From NCBI RefSeq assembly GCF_024320785.1, contig NZ_JANDBC010000001.1, positions 124,001-188,000 on the forward strand: DNA of 64,000 nt, read 5' to 3'. The notes beneath the pieces are model-generated. The model saw only the letters and a program-made list of their open reading frames with translations, did no database searches and was not told where the DNA came from. Source of the DNA: Gracilimonas sediminicola. GTDB taxonomy: Bacteria; Bacteroidota; Rhodothermia; Balneolales; Balneolaceae. This document shows positions 9,997 to 18,981 of this stretch, piece by piece (the stretch's first letter is position 1; every line of letters starts with the position of its first letter). Both the position numbers and the translations under genes were made by a program.

Positions 9997-10881
9997 TCAG
10001 CCGGAGATATAGGTTTCCTGAATAAAGCGACGGGCGGCCCAGCGACTTCCCCACCAGCCCATAATCAGAGACAGAATCAGCATAGCTCCCACCAGGAAGT
10101 ACCATCTTCCATAAGGCCAGCTGAGGGTGCCCAGGTCGGCCAGGTAAAAAGGAATGGCAAATTCGAAAATAAAGAAGACACAAATCACGGCCAGTCCCCC
10201 GGCTATCAATCCCTGTAGGATTCCCTCTACGATAAAAGGACTTCGAATAAACTTGTTGGTGGCCCCTACCAGCTTCATAGCACGGATTAAATCACGCTTG
10301 GCATAAATGGTAAGGCGAATGGTATTATATACCAGGATTAAAGCTGCCAGAAGGATTAGTAAAGCTATCCCTCCACCAATAAAAGTAAATGTATTCAGGT
10401 TCGATTCCATCACCCGCAGTAAAGCCGCATTGTATTCAATTTCATCGACGCCTCGTAAGTTTCTGAGCTGAGAAACCATCGTCTCGATTTTATCCGCGCC
10501 GGCGTCGGTATCCACGCTCAACCGGAATGAAGCCGGCAAAAAGTTCAGTTCCGCTAATTCTTCGACTCCAGCTCCAAATTCCTTTCGCATTATAGCGGAA
10601 GCACTGTCTTTGGAAATATAAGTTACTTCCTGAACCAACTCCTCTTGCTCCAGTTCCTGCCGGATCTGATTGGTTGTGCGTTCATCCACATCAAACAAAA
10701 AGACTTCCACTTCAATCAGATCTTTGATAGACATGGCCTGACTGTAGATATTGAAACCAATCCGGGTAAGAACACCCAATAAAAGCACCGCGATAAACAG
10801 GGAAAGTATAGATGTAGTAGCCGCGAGTTTGGCCCTTTTGATTCCTGTAAATCCTTCCTTTACTATATATTTTAGACTCAT
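9997..10881 (-). CDS. ftsX: Cell-division ABC transporter permease FtsX
   Basis: Inner-membrane subunit of FtsEX, which couples cell division to activation of peptidoglycan hydrolases. The 294-residue protein has one N-terminal TM segment (about 20-42), a periplasmic domain (about 45-155; VEVEVFLFDVDERTTNQI) and three C-terminal TM segments (about 165-190, 215-240, 260-282). AKRDLIRAMKLVGATNKFI is the cytoplasmic coupling loop typical of FtsX. The partner ATPase ftsE is not in the window. The start is one base after the stop of the upstream barrel gene, so translation is probably coupled. Confidence 0.92.
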   Translation of the reverse strand: MSLKYIVKEGFTGIKRAKLAATTSILSLFIAVLLLGVLTRIGFNIYSQAMSIKDLIEVEVFLFDVDERTTNQIRQELEQEELVQEVTYISKDSASAIMRKEFGAGVEELAELNFLPASFRLSVDTDAGADKIETMVSQLRNLRGVDEIEYNAALLRVMESNLNTFTFIGGGIALLILLAALILVYNTIRLTIYAKRDLIRAMKLVGATNKFIRSPFIVEGILQGLIAGGLAVICVFFIFEFAIPFYLADLGTLSWPYGRWYFLVGAMLILSLIMGWWGSRWAARRFIQETYISG

Positions 10882-10882
10882 A

Positions 10883-12856
10883 TTAATTTCTGAATTGTGC
10901 TCTTATTCCTACAATTAACCGTCGTGGAGGCATCGGAAATCCGGCCGCCTCAAAGTAGCCCGCCTGTCCTAATCCGTCAAGCGCATTTTCCCACCTCATT
11001 ACTACCATTATTCCCCGCACCCGCGCCGAAAGTTCCCCATCCAAGCGAAAGAACGGAGGAAGCTGCTGATAGGAACTATTTCCCTGCCAGTAGCTTAACT
11101 CAGTGTTATAGGTGCGGGCCGAGTAAAAGGTAGGAGATAATAAGGTTTTTACACCAATTTTTAGATAGGCGGCCCGATCAAATACATAGCCTTTTACAAA
11201 AGCTGAGTTTCTTAGCCAAATAATCTGGTCCCGGTGATTGAGGGCTGCAAGATTACTTCCCGGATTTTCGTAATCAAACTGCTGGGCCGATGCCGAACTC
11301 TCTATTTCAAACCGGTGGTTTTCGAACCGGGCATACGCCGTTCCACTCAGCTGGGTAAAACTTCCGCTGTTTGAAAATGTACTGTCCGGACTTAAAAAAG
11401 TGGCATTCTCGGCAGATTTCACCCTTCCGGAAACGACAAAGGTAAGTGTTGGGAACAAACTCACATCCAAGCTTGCAGCAGCAGAAATACCTTCCTCATT
11501 CTGAAGATCGGGGTTCCCCGCATAATTCTTAGACTGCCAGTAGAGCGCTTGCATCGTGGGTATTCGGCTGTACCTTGAGGCACTGACATTCACTCGGTGT
11601 TTTCTTGAAATCAGCGAATTTATTCCAACCGTGAAATCCTGCCCAAAAGATCCTTCACTACGGTTTGTTACTCTGGCTTTTCCATACAGTTCTGAGCCTT
11701 CTATAATCTCATAACCTATAGTGCCCTCTCCTTTTACTTCCGTCCAGCTGTTTTCCGATAACACAAAATCATCTTCGGTAGCAAAATTTTGGGCATTCAC
11801 TTCACCCCGTACACTCAGGTTGTTCCATTCAAACTCCTTGAATAATCTTCCGCTTATTGTTCTGAGATCCCATCCTAAAGTATCTCCGGTAAATCGCAGT
11901 GATTTTTTGTTTTTGGTCATGGAGATTTCAAGCCCACCGTCTTCAGCCGAAGAGGTGTCTTTGCGATGGTAAATGCCTCCGATTAAATCCCATCTTGTAA
12001 ACTCAGATTTTCCGGACGTGCTGTTTGGCACCGAGGTAAATTCATCGAAAGGGAAAGTAGCCGGGTCTCCTACGTTGTAGCCAAACGGTTCATCGTTACT
12101 CAGCTGATTTCGTAAATACATTCCCCTGACCAGAAATCGGTCATTCAGGTGATGATACACTCTCCCAACCACCTGACTCCCTCTTATCTCACTGTTTGGG
12201 TAATAACCTCCACCTCTTCGGTCCCAATAAGAAATCTCCACATTGGTCCGCTCAGAAAAGTTTTGGGCAACCATAAATTCCAGATTTCGGTAGCTCCCGG
12301 TGGCCTCATCATAATTGAGGTAACTGATGGGTTTGATGATGTAATAATCCCGCAGCCTGATATCGGAATAATAATTTCCCTCCCACGATTCTGAAGCTAC
12401 CCCAATTTTGCGATGCGGAACCAGGTTGTAATTTGGCAGTCCGGTAACCGGATTATTCAGTGAAAGTCCTTCCATTTCCAGCTGCTGTTCCAAAGGCTGA
12501 TATCCATTTATATGAAAGGCATCTACCCGGCCATTAGTACCTTGCCTGAATGAAATTACATCACGCCGGTATGCCTGAAAATCTCCCCAGTTTGGCCAGA
12601 CTTGCCACCTCATAAGGCTGTCATTAGTAATCCGGGTTGAACCGGTTGGAGCGAGTTCTCTCCACGGGGTAACCTGTCCGGGTTCCGGTTTTTCTTCTTT
12701 CTTCTGAAGGGTGGTATCCCGGGGTGAAGTGGAAAGAGAATCGGATGTGGATAGTTGAGATTGGGTGGAGTCAACCGCCGCTGAATCAGCGACCTGCCCG
12801 AGTGCAGGGACCCAAAGGAGCAGTAAAACGATATGGAAAGCGGTCAGTTTCTTCAA
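10883..12856 (-). CDS. Outer-membrane beta-barrel protein, TonB-receptor-like
   Basis: Probable outer-membrane barrel of 657 residues. A signal peptide (MKKLTAFHIVLLLLWVPALG) is followed by a Ser/Thr/Asp-rich linker and a short plug-like segment (RQGTNGRVDAFHINGYQPLE, around 105-125). The rest is alternating aromatic strands typical of TonB-dependent receptors. No full TonB box or CarboxypepD_reg domain is visible, and the last residues (RAQFRN) lack the usual terminal aromatic. The start is TTG at 12856, overlapping the cinA stop (TTGA); no ATG lies nearby and the signal peptide begins there. It lies between cinA and ftsX in an apparent operon. Substrate unknown. Confidence 0.72.
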   Translation of the reverse strand: MKKLTAFHIVLLLLWVPALGQVADSAAVDSTQSQLSTSDSLSTSPRDTTLQKKEEKPEPGQVTPWRELAPTGSTRITNDSLMRWQVWPNWGDFQAYRRDVISFRQGTNGRVDAFHINGYQPLEQQLEMEGLSLNNPVTGLPNYNLVPHRKIGVASESWEGNYYSDIRLRDYYIIKPISYLNYDEATGSYRNLEFMVAQNFSERTNVEISYWDRRGGGYYPNSEIRGSQVVGRVYHHLNDRFLVRGMYLRNQLSNDEPFGYNVGDPATFPFDEFTSVPNSTSGKSEFTRWDLIGGIYHRKDTSSAEDGGLEISMTKNKKSLRFTGDTLGWDLRTISGRLFKEFEWNNLSVRGEVNAQNFATEDDFVLSENSWTEVKGEGTIGYEIIEGSELYGKARVTNRSEGSFGQDFTVGINSLISRKHRVNVSASRYSRIPTMQALYWQSKNYAGNPDLQNEEGISAAASLDVSLFPTLTFVVSGRVKSAENATFLSPDSTFSNSGSFTQLSGTAYARFENHRFEIESSASAQQFDYENPGSNLAALNHRDQIIWLRNSAFVKGYVFDRAAYLKIGVKTLLSPTFYSARTYNTELSYWQGNSSYQQLPPFFRLDGELSARVRGIMVVMRWENALDGLGQAGYFEAAGFPMPPRRLIVGIRAQFRN

Positions 12857-14139
12857 GGAAGTTGCTTTTTAAGATCATAAGGCATCGTTTCAATTCCTTT
12901 TAAGATACGGCGTGTTATTTCGAGCAGCACCATTTTTGTCCGTTCTTTATTCATGAGCCGGTCTTTGGTAAACATCGCTTTAATTGCAAAATGTGCTCCA
13001 TCCTTTTGATAATACCCCATCCAAACCGTTCCAACCGGTTTTTCTTCGGTACCGCCGCCGGGCCCGGCAATTCCCGTTGTGGAAATTCCGATTTCGGTGT
13101 CCAGTTTTTCGGCTACACCTTTGGCCATTTGCAATGCCACTTCTTTACTCACGGCTCCCACCGAGTCCAAATCATCCTGAGAAACACCAAGCTGCTTCAC
13201 TTTCATATGGTTCGCATATGACACAATTCCGCCATCAAAGTAATCACTGCTTCCGGCCACGTCTGTAAATGTGTTGGCGATAAGTCCACCTGTACAGCTT
13301 TCGGCAACTGCTATTTTCAGTCCTTTTTCCTTCAATAATTCCCCAACGGCTTCACTGATGGAAAAGTCTTTTCCCTCTCCGTAGATATACTTACCCGCTT
13401 TTTGGTAAATGACATCGGTCAGTTTTTGGAGATTGTCTTTTGCTTCTTCCTTAGTCCTTCCCTTACCATTCAGCCGCAGGGTTACTCCACCCGGCGAGGG
13501 TAAAAAAGCGAGGCTTACTCCGTTCTCAAAATAATCTGACAAATCTCCCAAAACCTGATCGCTCAGTGTGCTCTCACCAATTCCGGCCGTTTTAATGTAA
13601 TGAGAGTACAAATAGCCAATATCACCAAAAGCTTCCCTGAGTTTTTGGGCTACCCGCTTTCTCATCAGGTATTTCATCTCGTAAGGAACGCCCGGCAACA
13701 CAGCAAGGTAACTGCCGGCCTCGAACCACATTCCCGGTGCCGTTCCGGCTTTATTGAATAATACTTCTGCATTTTCCGGTACTTCAGCCTGACTGTAATT
13801 CGACTCTGAGAATGGAATATTACGTTTCTCAAAAAGGGATTTAATGTAATCCAGCGAATCTTGATGGAGCTTGTATCCCACATCAAACAGTTCAGCTACT
13901 GCTTTTTTGGTCATATCATCGTGGGTGGGACCAAGTCCGCCCGTGCAAATCACAACCTCTGATTCCTGCATGGCCGTTTTAATGGTCTTCTTTATGAGAT
14001 CAAGTTCGTCTGAGATAGTGTGAACCTGTGTCACCGTGAAGCCCAAACCTGTAAGAAATTCACCCAGCCAGGATGCATTGGTGTTAACGGTATCGCCAAT
14101 AAGAAGTTCGTTGCCGATGGAGATGATCTGTACTTTCAT
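12853..14139 (-). CDS. cinA: CinA-family nicotinamide-nucleotide amidohydrolase
   Basis: Two-domain CinA protein of NAD salvage (NMN deamidation, ADP-ribose pyrophosphatase), also called competence/damage-inducible protein. The N-terminal MoaB/MoeA-like domain starts MKVQIISIGNELLIGDTVNTN and contains VVICTGGLGPTHDDMT. The C-terminal amidohydrolase domain carries KIAVAESCTGGLIANTFTDV and GISTTGIAGPGGGTEEKPVGTV. I take ATG 14139 as the start; the frame is open ten codons further but that stretch has no similarity. About 428 residues, the usual length. It is the first gene of the run leading to ftsX and dacB. Confidence 0.93.
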   Translation of the reverse strand: MKVQIISIGNELLIGDTVNTNASWLGEFLTGLGFTVTQVHTISDELDLIKKTIKTAMQESEVVICTGGLGPTHDDMTKKAVAELFDVGYKLHQDSLDYIKSLFEKRNIPFSESNYSQAEVPENAEVLFNKAGTAPGMWFEAGSYLAVLPGVPYEMKYLMRKRVAQKLREAFGDIGYLYSHYIKTAGIGESTLSDQVLGDLSDYFENGVSLAFLPSPGGVTLRLNGKGRTKEEAKDNLQKLTDVIYQKAGKYIYGEGKDFSISEAVGELLKEKGLKIAVAESCTGGLIANTFTDVAGSSDYFDGGIVSYANHMKVKQLGVSQDDLDSVGAVSKEVALQMAKGVAEKLDTEIGISTTGIAGPGGGTEEKPVGTVWMGYYQKDGAHFAIKAMFTKDRLMNKERTKMVLLEITRRILKGIETMPYDLKKQLP

Positions 14140-14187
14140 GAGGCCTAAATTCCGTATTAGCCAGCCCAATTTCCACAGCTATTTAAC

Positions 14188-14269
14188 AGGTGTTAGGCGC
14201 AAGGTTTTAGGTGTTAGGTTTTTGTACATACTTTATTCACTAAAACCTAACACCTTGTATCTAACACCT
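14188..14269. repeat. Imperfect inverted repeat of AGGTGTTAG units
   Basis: The left arm (14188-14222) holds AGGTGTTAG twice; the right arm (14241-14269) holds the complement CTAACACCT/CCTAACACC twice. The arms pair over most of their length with one short internal bulge. It lies in the 208-bp divergent intergenic region between cinA and pgsA and could be a mobile palindromic repeat or a hairpin in the pgsA leader. Confidence 0.7.
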
Positions 14270-14287
14270 ATTACCAAAAAATCTATC

Positions 14288-14341
14288 ATGTTATGGTCTG
14301 AATTACTTAGTAAGTTTGGCGGTCACAAGAAGGCTGAATAG
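14288..14341 (+). CDS. Possible 17-residue leader peptide before pgsA
   Basis: A tiny frame (MLWSELLSKFGGHKKAE) starts at ATG 14288 and stops six bases before the pgsA start. Its AAGAAGG codons also supply the only purine-rich stretch upstream of pgsA. It may be a leader peptide that couples translation, or simply the ribosome-binding region. I do not recognise it. Confidence 0.25.
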   Translation: MLWSELLSKFGGHKKAE

Positions 14342-14347
14342 TTATCG

Positions 14348-14941
14348 ATGAAGAACATCCCCAACATACTGAGTGCCATACGGATGGTGCTGGCTCCCAT
14401 ATTCCTGTTCATGTATATACAGGACGAACTTATCTGGCGCTCGCTCAGCATCGCAGTTTTTGCTACAGCGGCTGTTACAGATTACTTTGATGGTAAGATA
14501 GCCCGATACTATCAGCTGGAAAGCGATTTCGGAGTTTTCATTGATCCCCTTGCGGATAAATTCCTCACCTTCGCCGGCTTCTTTTGTCTTCCTTTTCTGG
14601 ATGTATCCCAATTTCCATGGTGGGCCGTTATCCTGATTGTGATTCGGGATGTGTTCATCACTGCGCTCAGGCTGTATGCAAGCCGTAAAAAAATCCCCCT
14701 GAAAACCCGCTTTACAGCAAAGGCCAAAACCATGGTCCAGATGCTCTTTCTCTACACTGTTTTGCTGCTCGGGGTGTTTAAACAGGCCGACATAGAGTTT
14801 GCTGATGCAGCAGCACAATTCTTTAACTCGGGTGTGCTGTACTACGTCATGATGTTTGTAACGGCACTCACCGTGTACTCCGGTGCTGAATACATTTGGA
14901 GTAACAGCCAATTGTTCAAAACTCAAAACCAGCCCTCGTGA
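14348..14941 (+). CDS. pgsA: CDP-diacylglycerol-glycerol-3-phosphate 3-phosphatidyltransferase
   Basis: Inner-membrane enzyme that makes phosphatidylglycerophosphate from CDP-diacylglycerol and glycerol-3-phosphate, the committed step to phosphatidylglycerol and cardiolipin. The 197-residue protein has the full CDP-alcohol phosphotransferase motif (D-x2-DG-x2-AR-x8-G-x3-D-x3-D), running from DYFDGKIAR to GVFIDPLAD, and several TM segments. Its stop overlaps the GTG start of pgpA, whose product performs the next reaction, so the pair forms a two-step operon. Confidence 0.94.
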   Translation: MKNIPNILSAIRMVLAPIFLFMYIQDELIWRSLSIAVFATAAVTDYFDGKIARYYQLESDFGVFIDPLADKFLTFAGFFCLPFLDVSQFPWWAVILIVIRDVFITALRLYASRKKIPLKTRFTAKAKTMVQMLFLYTVLLLGVFKQADIEFADAAAQFFNSGVLYYVMMFVTALTVYSGAEYIWSNSQLFKTQNQPS

Positions 14942-15423
14942 ACGGCCTGAAATTATTTGTAGGAAGCGGATGCTACTCCGGTCTTTTTCCAAAAGCACCC
15001 GGAACCGCCGGAAGTTTGATAATGCTGCTCCCTCTTTATTTCATTCTACAGGTTAACGCCACCTGGCTGATTTTACTTATTACATTAGCATGCTCACTGG
15101 CGTGCTTTTGGGTATTCGGATATTTTGAGGAAGAATTCGGCAAAGACCCGGGCCAGTTGGTAATGGATGAATGGGCCGGTCAATCGCTCACGTTTTTTAC
15201 CGTTGGCCTGGCCGGTAGTACCGAACACCATGTTATCATTTTATTAACGGGATTTATGCTCTTTCGCTTTTTTGACGTATTAAAGCCATTAGGGATAAAA
15301 AAAGTGCAGAATCTGCCGGGTGGATGGGGAATTTTTGCGGATGATTTATTGGCAGGATTATATGCGCTTCTGTGCTTAAAAACCCTTATTTTTGTCTGGC
15401 CAAATATCTTTGGGATGGTATAA
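14938..15423 (+). CDS. pgpA: Phosphatidylglycerophosphatase A
   Basis: Membrane phosphatase that removes the phosphate from phosphatidylglycerophosphate to give phosphatidylglycerol. The 161-residue product has the N-terminal GSGCYSGLFPKAPGTAGS motif, the acidic LVMDEWAGQSL motif and the FRFFDVLKPLGI motif of the PgpA family, with three or four TM segments. It begins at GTG in a four-base overlap with the pgsA stop. Downstream is pyrE, 46 bp away. Confidence 0.94.
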   Translation: MNGLKLFVGSGCYSGLFPKAPGTAGSLIMLLPLYFILQVNATWLILLITLACSLACFWVFGYFEEEFGKDPGQLVMDEWAGQSLTFFTVGLAGSTEHHVIILLTGFMLFRFFDVLKPLGIKKVQNLPGGWGIFADDLLAGLYALLCLKTLIFVWPNIFGMV

Positions 15424-15469
15424 TAATTCACTCATCGCAGCGGTACCAATAACAGAATTTAAAAGACTT

Positions 15470-16126
15470 ATGATACTCAATAACTCATTTGCGCGTGAGC
15501 TGGCTGCTCATTTGCTTGATATTAATGCTGTAGTTCTCAGACCGAACGACCCATTTACGTGGACTTCAGGCTGGAACTCGCCTATCTACTGCGATAACAG
15601 GCTCACCTTGCGATTTCCGGAAATACGGAATAAAATTGAAAATGAATTCACCGCTATCATCCAGGAAAAGTACCCGGATGTAGATGTGGTGACAGGCACA
15701 GCTACGGCCGGAATCCCCCATGCAGCATGGGTAGCTGCAAACCTGAACAAGCCTATGGCCTATGTGCGTGCAAAAGCGAAGGCTCATGGAATGGGTAATC
15801 AGATTGAAGGTGGTGTCAAGAAAGGAGAATCTACCGTTGTAATCGAAGATCTGATTTCTACCGGCGGGTCAGCCATTTCTGTAGTTGAGGCCCTGAAGTT
15901 TGTGGGGGCAAAAGTTGATGCTGTGTTATCCATCTTTACCTACGATTTTGATAAAGCTTCCAAACGATTTTCAGATACGGAAGTACCGGTTTATACCCTT
16001 ACCGACTATAAAACACTGGTAAACGTAGCTATTGAAAAAGGGGTAATCGACGGCGATGACCTTGACTTGCTTTCCAGCTGGAGAGATCACCCGGAAGTGT
16101 GGCCTGATAGTCCTTCGGATGAATAA
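15470..16126 (+). CDS. pyrE: Orotate phosphoribosyltransferase
   Basis: Cytoplasmic enzyme of pyrimidine synthesis that joins orotate and PRPP to form OMP. The PRPP-binding motif TVVIEDLISTGGSAIS is intact, as are DPFTWTSGWNSPIYCDNR near the N terminus and VTGTATAGIPHAAW. I choose ATG 15470; the frame is open 26 codons further upstream but that stretch overlaps the pgpA end and lacks similarity. About 218 residues, normal for the family. It lies in a plus-strand run pgsA-pgpA-pyrE-miaB. Confidence 0.93.
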   Translation: MILNNSFARELAAHLLDINAVVLRPNDPFTWTSGWNSPIYCDNRLTLRFPEIRNKIENEFTAIIQEKYPDVDVVTGTATAGIPHAAWVAANLNKPMAYVRAKAKAHGMGNQIEGGVKKGESTVVIEDLISTGGSAISVVEALKFVGAKVDAVLSIFTYDFDKASKRFSDTEVPVYTLTDYKTLVNVAIEKGVIDGDDLDLLSSWRDHPEVWPDSPSDE

Positions 16127-16160
16127 TTTGTATATTTCGAATTCATAAAATTTTAGTTTA

Positions 16161-17519
16161 GTGAAAGAAAAGAAATTCTACATAGAGACCTACGGTTGTC
16201 AGATGAACTTTGCAGATTCTGAGATCGTGAATTCCATCCTGCTTGAAGAAGGCATGAGGCCGGTTCATGAAGCAGAAAGCGCGGATGTTGTTCTGGTAAA
16301 CACCTGCTCCATTCGTGAAAACGCGGAAACCAAAGTCTGGAACCGCCTCAAAGAGCTTCGATCCATAAAAAAAGAAAACGGAGACCTTACCGTTGGCGTG
16401 CTGGGCTGTATGGCTGAGCGCATCAAAGACCGGATTATTGAACAGGAACACCTTGTCGATATCGTAGTGGGCCCTGATGCATACCGTGATATCCCTCGTT
16501 TACTGCAGGAAGTTGAAGACGGACGAAAAGCCGTGAATGTGCTTCTCTCACTCGAAGAAACCTATGCCGACATTGCCCCCGTCAGAACCACCGGCAACGG
16601 TGTAAATGCGTTTGTATCCATTATGCGCGGGTGTGATAATATGTGTTCGTTCTGTGTAGTTCCTTTTACGCGGGGACGTGAACGCAGCCGACCGATGGAA
16701 TCTATCCTCAGAGAAATTAAACAGCTGAGCGATGAAGGATATAAAGAAGTTACGCTACTGGGACAAAATGTGAATTCATATCTGGATGGGGAGAACACCT
16801 TCACACGACTGATGGATGAGGCCAGTAAAGTAGATCCTGAAATGCGTTTTCGTTTTTCCTCTCCTCACCCCAAAGACTTCCCGAACGACCTTCTGCACCT
16901 GATTGCTGAGCGTCCTAATCTGTGTAATTACATCCACATTCCGGCCCAGGCCGGCAGCGACACCATGCTGGAGCGTATGCGTCGCCCTTACACGAGAGAA
17001 GAGTATTTGGAGCTTATTCAAAATATGAAGTCCATCATTCCGGGCGTTTCTCTTTCTACGGATATCATTGCAGGGTTTTGTGATGAGACAGAAGAAGAAC
17101 ATGAGCAAACCCTTACCTTGATGGCTGAGGTGGAATATGATCTGGCCTATATGTTTGCCTATTCGGAACGGGAACGTACGCTGGCTCACCGGAAATACGA
17201 AGACAACGTACCGGAGAAGGTTAAGAAGCGCCGGTTGACTGAAATCATCAACCAGCAGATGGATATTCAGGAAAGAAGAAATCAGGATGAAATCGGGCGT
17301 CGTCACGTAGTACTGGTAGAAGGAACCAGTAAGCGTTCTGAAGAGCAGATGAGCGGACGTACCGATACTAACAAAATGTGTGTTTTTGACCGCAAAGATT
17401 TTGAGAAGGGCGATTATGTAGAAGTGGAAGTAACCGATGCCACTTCAGCCACCTTGATTGCACGCCCTATCAAGAAAACGACGCTGACTGAATATTACGG
17501 AGCTGAAGTTGTAGCCTGA
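16161..17519 (+). CDS. miaB: tRNA-2-methylthio-N6-dimethylallyladenosine synthase MiaB
   Basis: Radical SAM methylthiotransferase that converts i6A37 to ms2i6A37 in tRNAs. The N-terminal UPF0004 domain holds the auxiliary cluster cysteines Cys13, Cys49 and Cys83. The radical SAM cysteines are Cys158, Cys162 and Cys165 in [10 protein letters not shown], followed by the MiaB-type [13 protein letters not shown]-terminal TRAM domain is present. It is 452 residues and starts at GTG 16161. MiaB is preferred over RimO because of the RGRERSRP signature. The next gene starts on the base after its stop. Confidence 0.95.
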   Translation: MKEKKFYIETYGCQMNFADSEIVNSILLEEGMRPVHEAESADVVLVNTCSIRENAETKVWNRLKELRSIKKENGDLTVGVLGCMAERIKDRIIEQEHLVDIVVGPDAYRDIPRLLQEVEDGRKAVNVLLSLEETYADIAPVRTTGNGVNAFVSIMRGCDNMCSFCVVPFTRGRERSRPMESILREIKQLSDEGYKEVTLLGQNVNSYLDGENTFTRLMDEASKVDPEMRFRFSSPHPKDFPNDLLHLIAERPNLCNYIHIPAQAGSDTMLERMRRPYTREEYLELIQNMKSIIPGVSLSTDIIAGFCDETEEEHEQTLTLMAEVEYDLAYMFAYSERERTLAHRKYEDNVPEKVKKRRLTEIINQQMDIQERRNQDEIGRRHVVLVEGTSKRSEEQMSGRTDTNKMCVFDRKDFEKGDYVEVEVTDATSATLIARPIKKTTLTEYYGAEVVA

Positions 17520-18962
17520 GTGAAAGCCAAGGCCACATATCTTTTCGCCTTAAGCTTTCTCTGCCTGTTTCTGGGAACTACAGCCAAAAGTATGGCCCAG
17601 CAGCCTTCGTTGGGTATTGTCTGGGATCATCCCGCCGATACTTCAGAAGCTAAAAATCAGTTGGATACTTTTGCCCAGCATGGCATTGATTACCTACAGC
17701 TTGATCATCCGGTAAGTCCTGATCTGCTGGCTTTATTGAGAGAGGCCCCTTTTACTATTCTCATACAACTGGATAAAACCTATCTAACACTCAGTGAGAT
17801 CCGCTCCCGTCAAAGTAATCTCCTTCAGCAATTTGGAGAGGCTACCGACCTCTATCGTTCCTATCTGAATTTTGCTGCCATTGGTTTATTGAGCAATAGC
17901 CAGACGTCTCACCCGGAGTTTGACGATATGTTTTCTCCCATTCTGGATTCCTTGTCGGCCCGGTCAAATAAAGACTTTTACTTCTACGCCTCAGATCAAT
18001 GGTCTTATTTCAACACACCTTATAAACCATTTGCTATCCTTTTTGCGGACTCGGTTTTCCAACGAACCGATATCGCCGCTTTTGATAAGCAATTCGGGTG
18101 GGAAGTCAATCAAAATTCGAGTCTTATTTTCTTTCTGCGAGCTGAATGGTTCGATGAAGCCATTTCTGCATATCCCGAATTCTCGGAAAGTCTCATGCAA
18201 TATGAGCAGAGTCAGGAATGGAAAATACCGTTACCTGCAACCATTGAATCAGGAAGTACACAAAGCTGGATGGTGCTCATGTTGGTTGTTCTGTGGCTTA
18301 GCTTAGCTGTATTATTCAAACTACTACCCTATTTGCGGCCTATGCTGCTGCGCTACTTTCTTGCACACCGGTTTTTTGTGGATGACATACTGCACTATCG
18401 TGAACGTGCACTAACCGGTGGTATAGCTCTTATGGCAATGCATGCATTATTTTCCGGAATGGTGTTTTATATTTTGGCACAAACTTCGATTAGTTTAACC
18501 GGGCTTGATGCTTTTTTCCATCACTTGCCGACCCTGGCAATTTTTGGAACCAATTATGCCTCTTTCTTTGGGATCGGAGTTATTATAACCCTGCTCATAC
18601 AGACTGTGGCGTTGCTATGGCTTTATCTTCCGGCAAAGAACCTGGAACATTTCAGTCAGGCAGTGAACCTGTATTCAGGCACCTTCTTTCTCGACTTTCT
18701 GATTGTAACCATATTGGTTACGCTGTACGTGACAGGTTTTGGGCCCACTGCCATTCTGATTTTTGGCGCTTTGTTCGTACTGATTTGGTACGGGGCTTTT
18801 AATATCTCCGCTTTTGATATCTCCCGTAGTTCGGGGCCGGGAACAGCTATTTACCTGTTACTAACGGTAGGGATGCATACCCTGATCTCAATCGGCTTAC
18901 TGGTTCTCTTCTTTACAAACGATTCCATTGTGCAGGTTTTTGAGCTGGCTCTCACCCTTTGA
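17520..18962 (+). CDS. Unknown membrane protein with large exported N-terminal domain
   Basis: I do not recognise this 480-residue protein. A signal sequence (about 1-27, ending SMAQQ) leads into a ~220-residue exported domain that starts GIVWDHPADTSEAKNQLDTF and looks alpha/beta in composition. Six or more hydrophobic segments follow (about 245-270, 300-325, 340-370, 385-415, 420-430, 440-475). The GTG start directly follows the miaB stop, so the two are probably translated together. The exported part (GIDYLQLDHPVSPDLLALLRE) has the flavour of a glycosidase-like barrel, but I see no catalytic motif and assign no function. Confidence 0.75.
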   Translation: MKAKATYLFALSFLCLFLGTTAKSMAQQPSLGIVWDHPADTSEAKNQLDTFAQHGIDYLQLDHPVSPDLLALLREAPFTILIQLDKTYLTLSEIRSRQSNLLQQFGEATDLYRSYLNFAAIGLLSNSQTSHPEFDDMFSPILDSLSARSNKDFYFYASDQWSYFNTPYKPFAILFADSVFQRTDIAAFDKQFGWEVNQNSSLIFFLRAEWFDEAISAYPEFSESLMQYEQSQEWKIPLPATIESGSTQSWMVLMLVVLWLSLAVLFKLLPYLRPMLLRYFLAHRFFVDDILHYRERALTGGIALMAMHALFSGMVFYILAQTSISLTGLDAFFHHLPTLAIFGTNYASFFGIGVIITLLIQTVALLWLYLPAKNLEHFSQAVNLYSGTFFLDFLIVTILVTLYVTGFGPTAILIFGALFVLIWYGAFNISAFDISRSSGPGTAIYLLLTVGMHTLISIGLLVLFFTNDSIVQVFELALTL

Positions 18963-18981
18963 CACCCGCGCAATTTAAGTG

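Noticed and set aside
14342-14998. A 218-residue minus-strand frame over pgsA
   Set aside because: It lies opposite an intact pgsA with the complete catalytic motif, and is explained as an antisense shadow.
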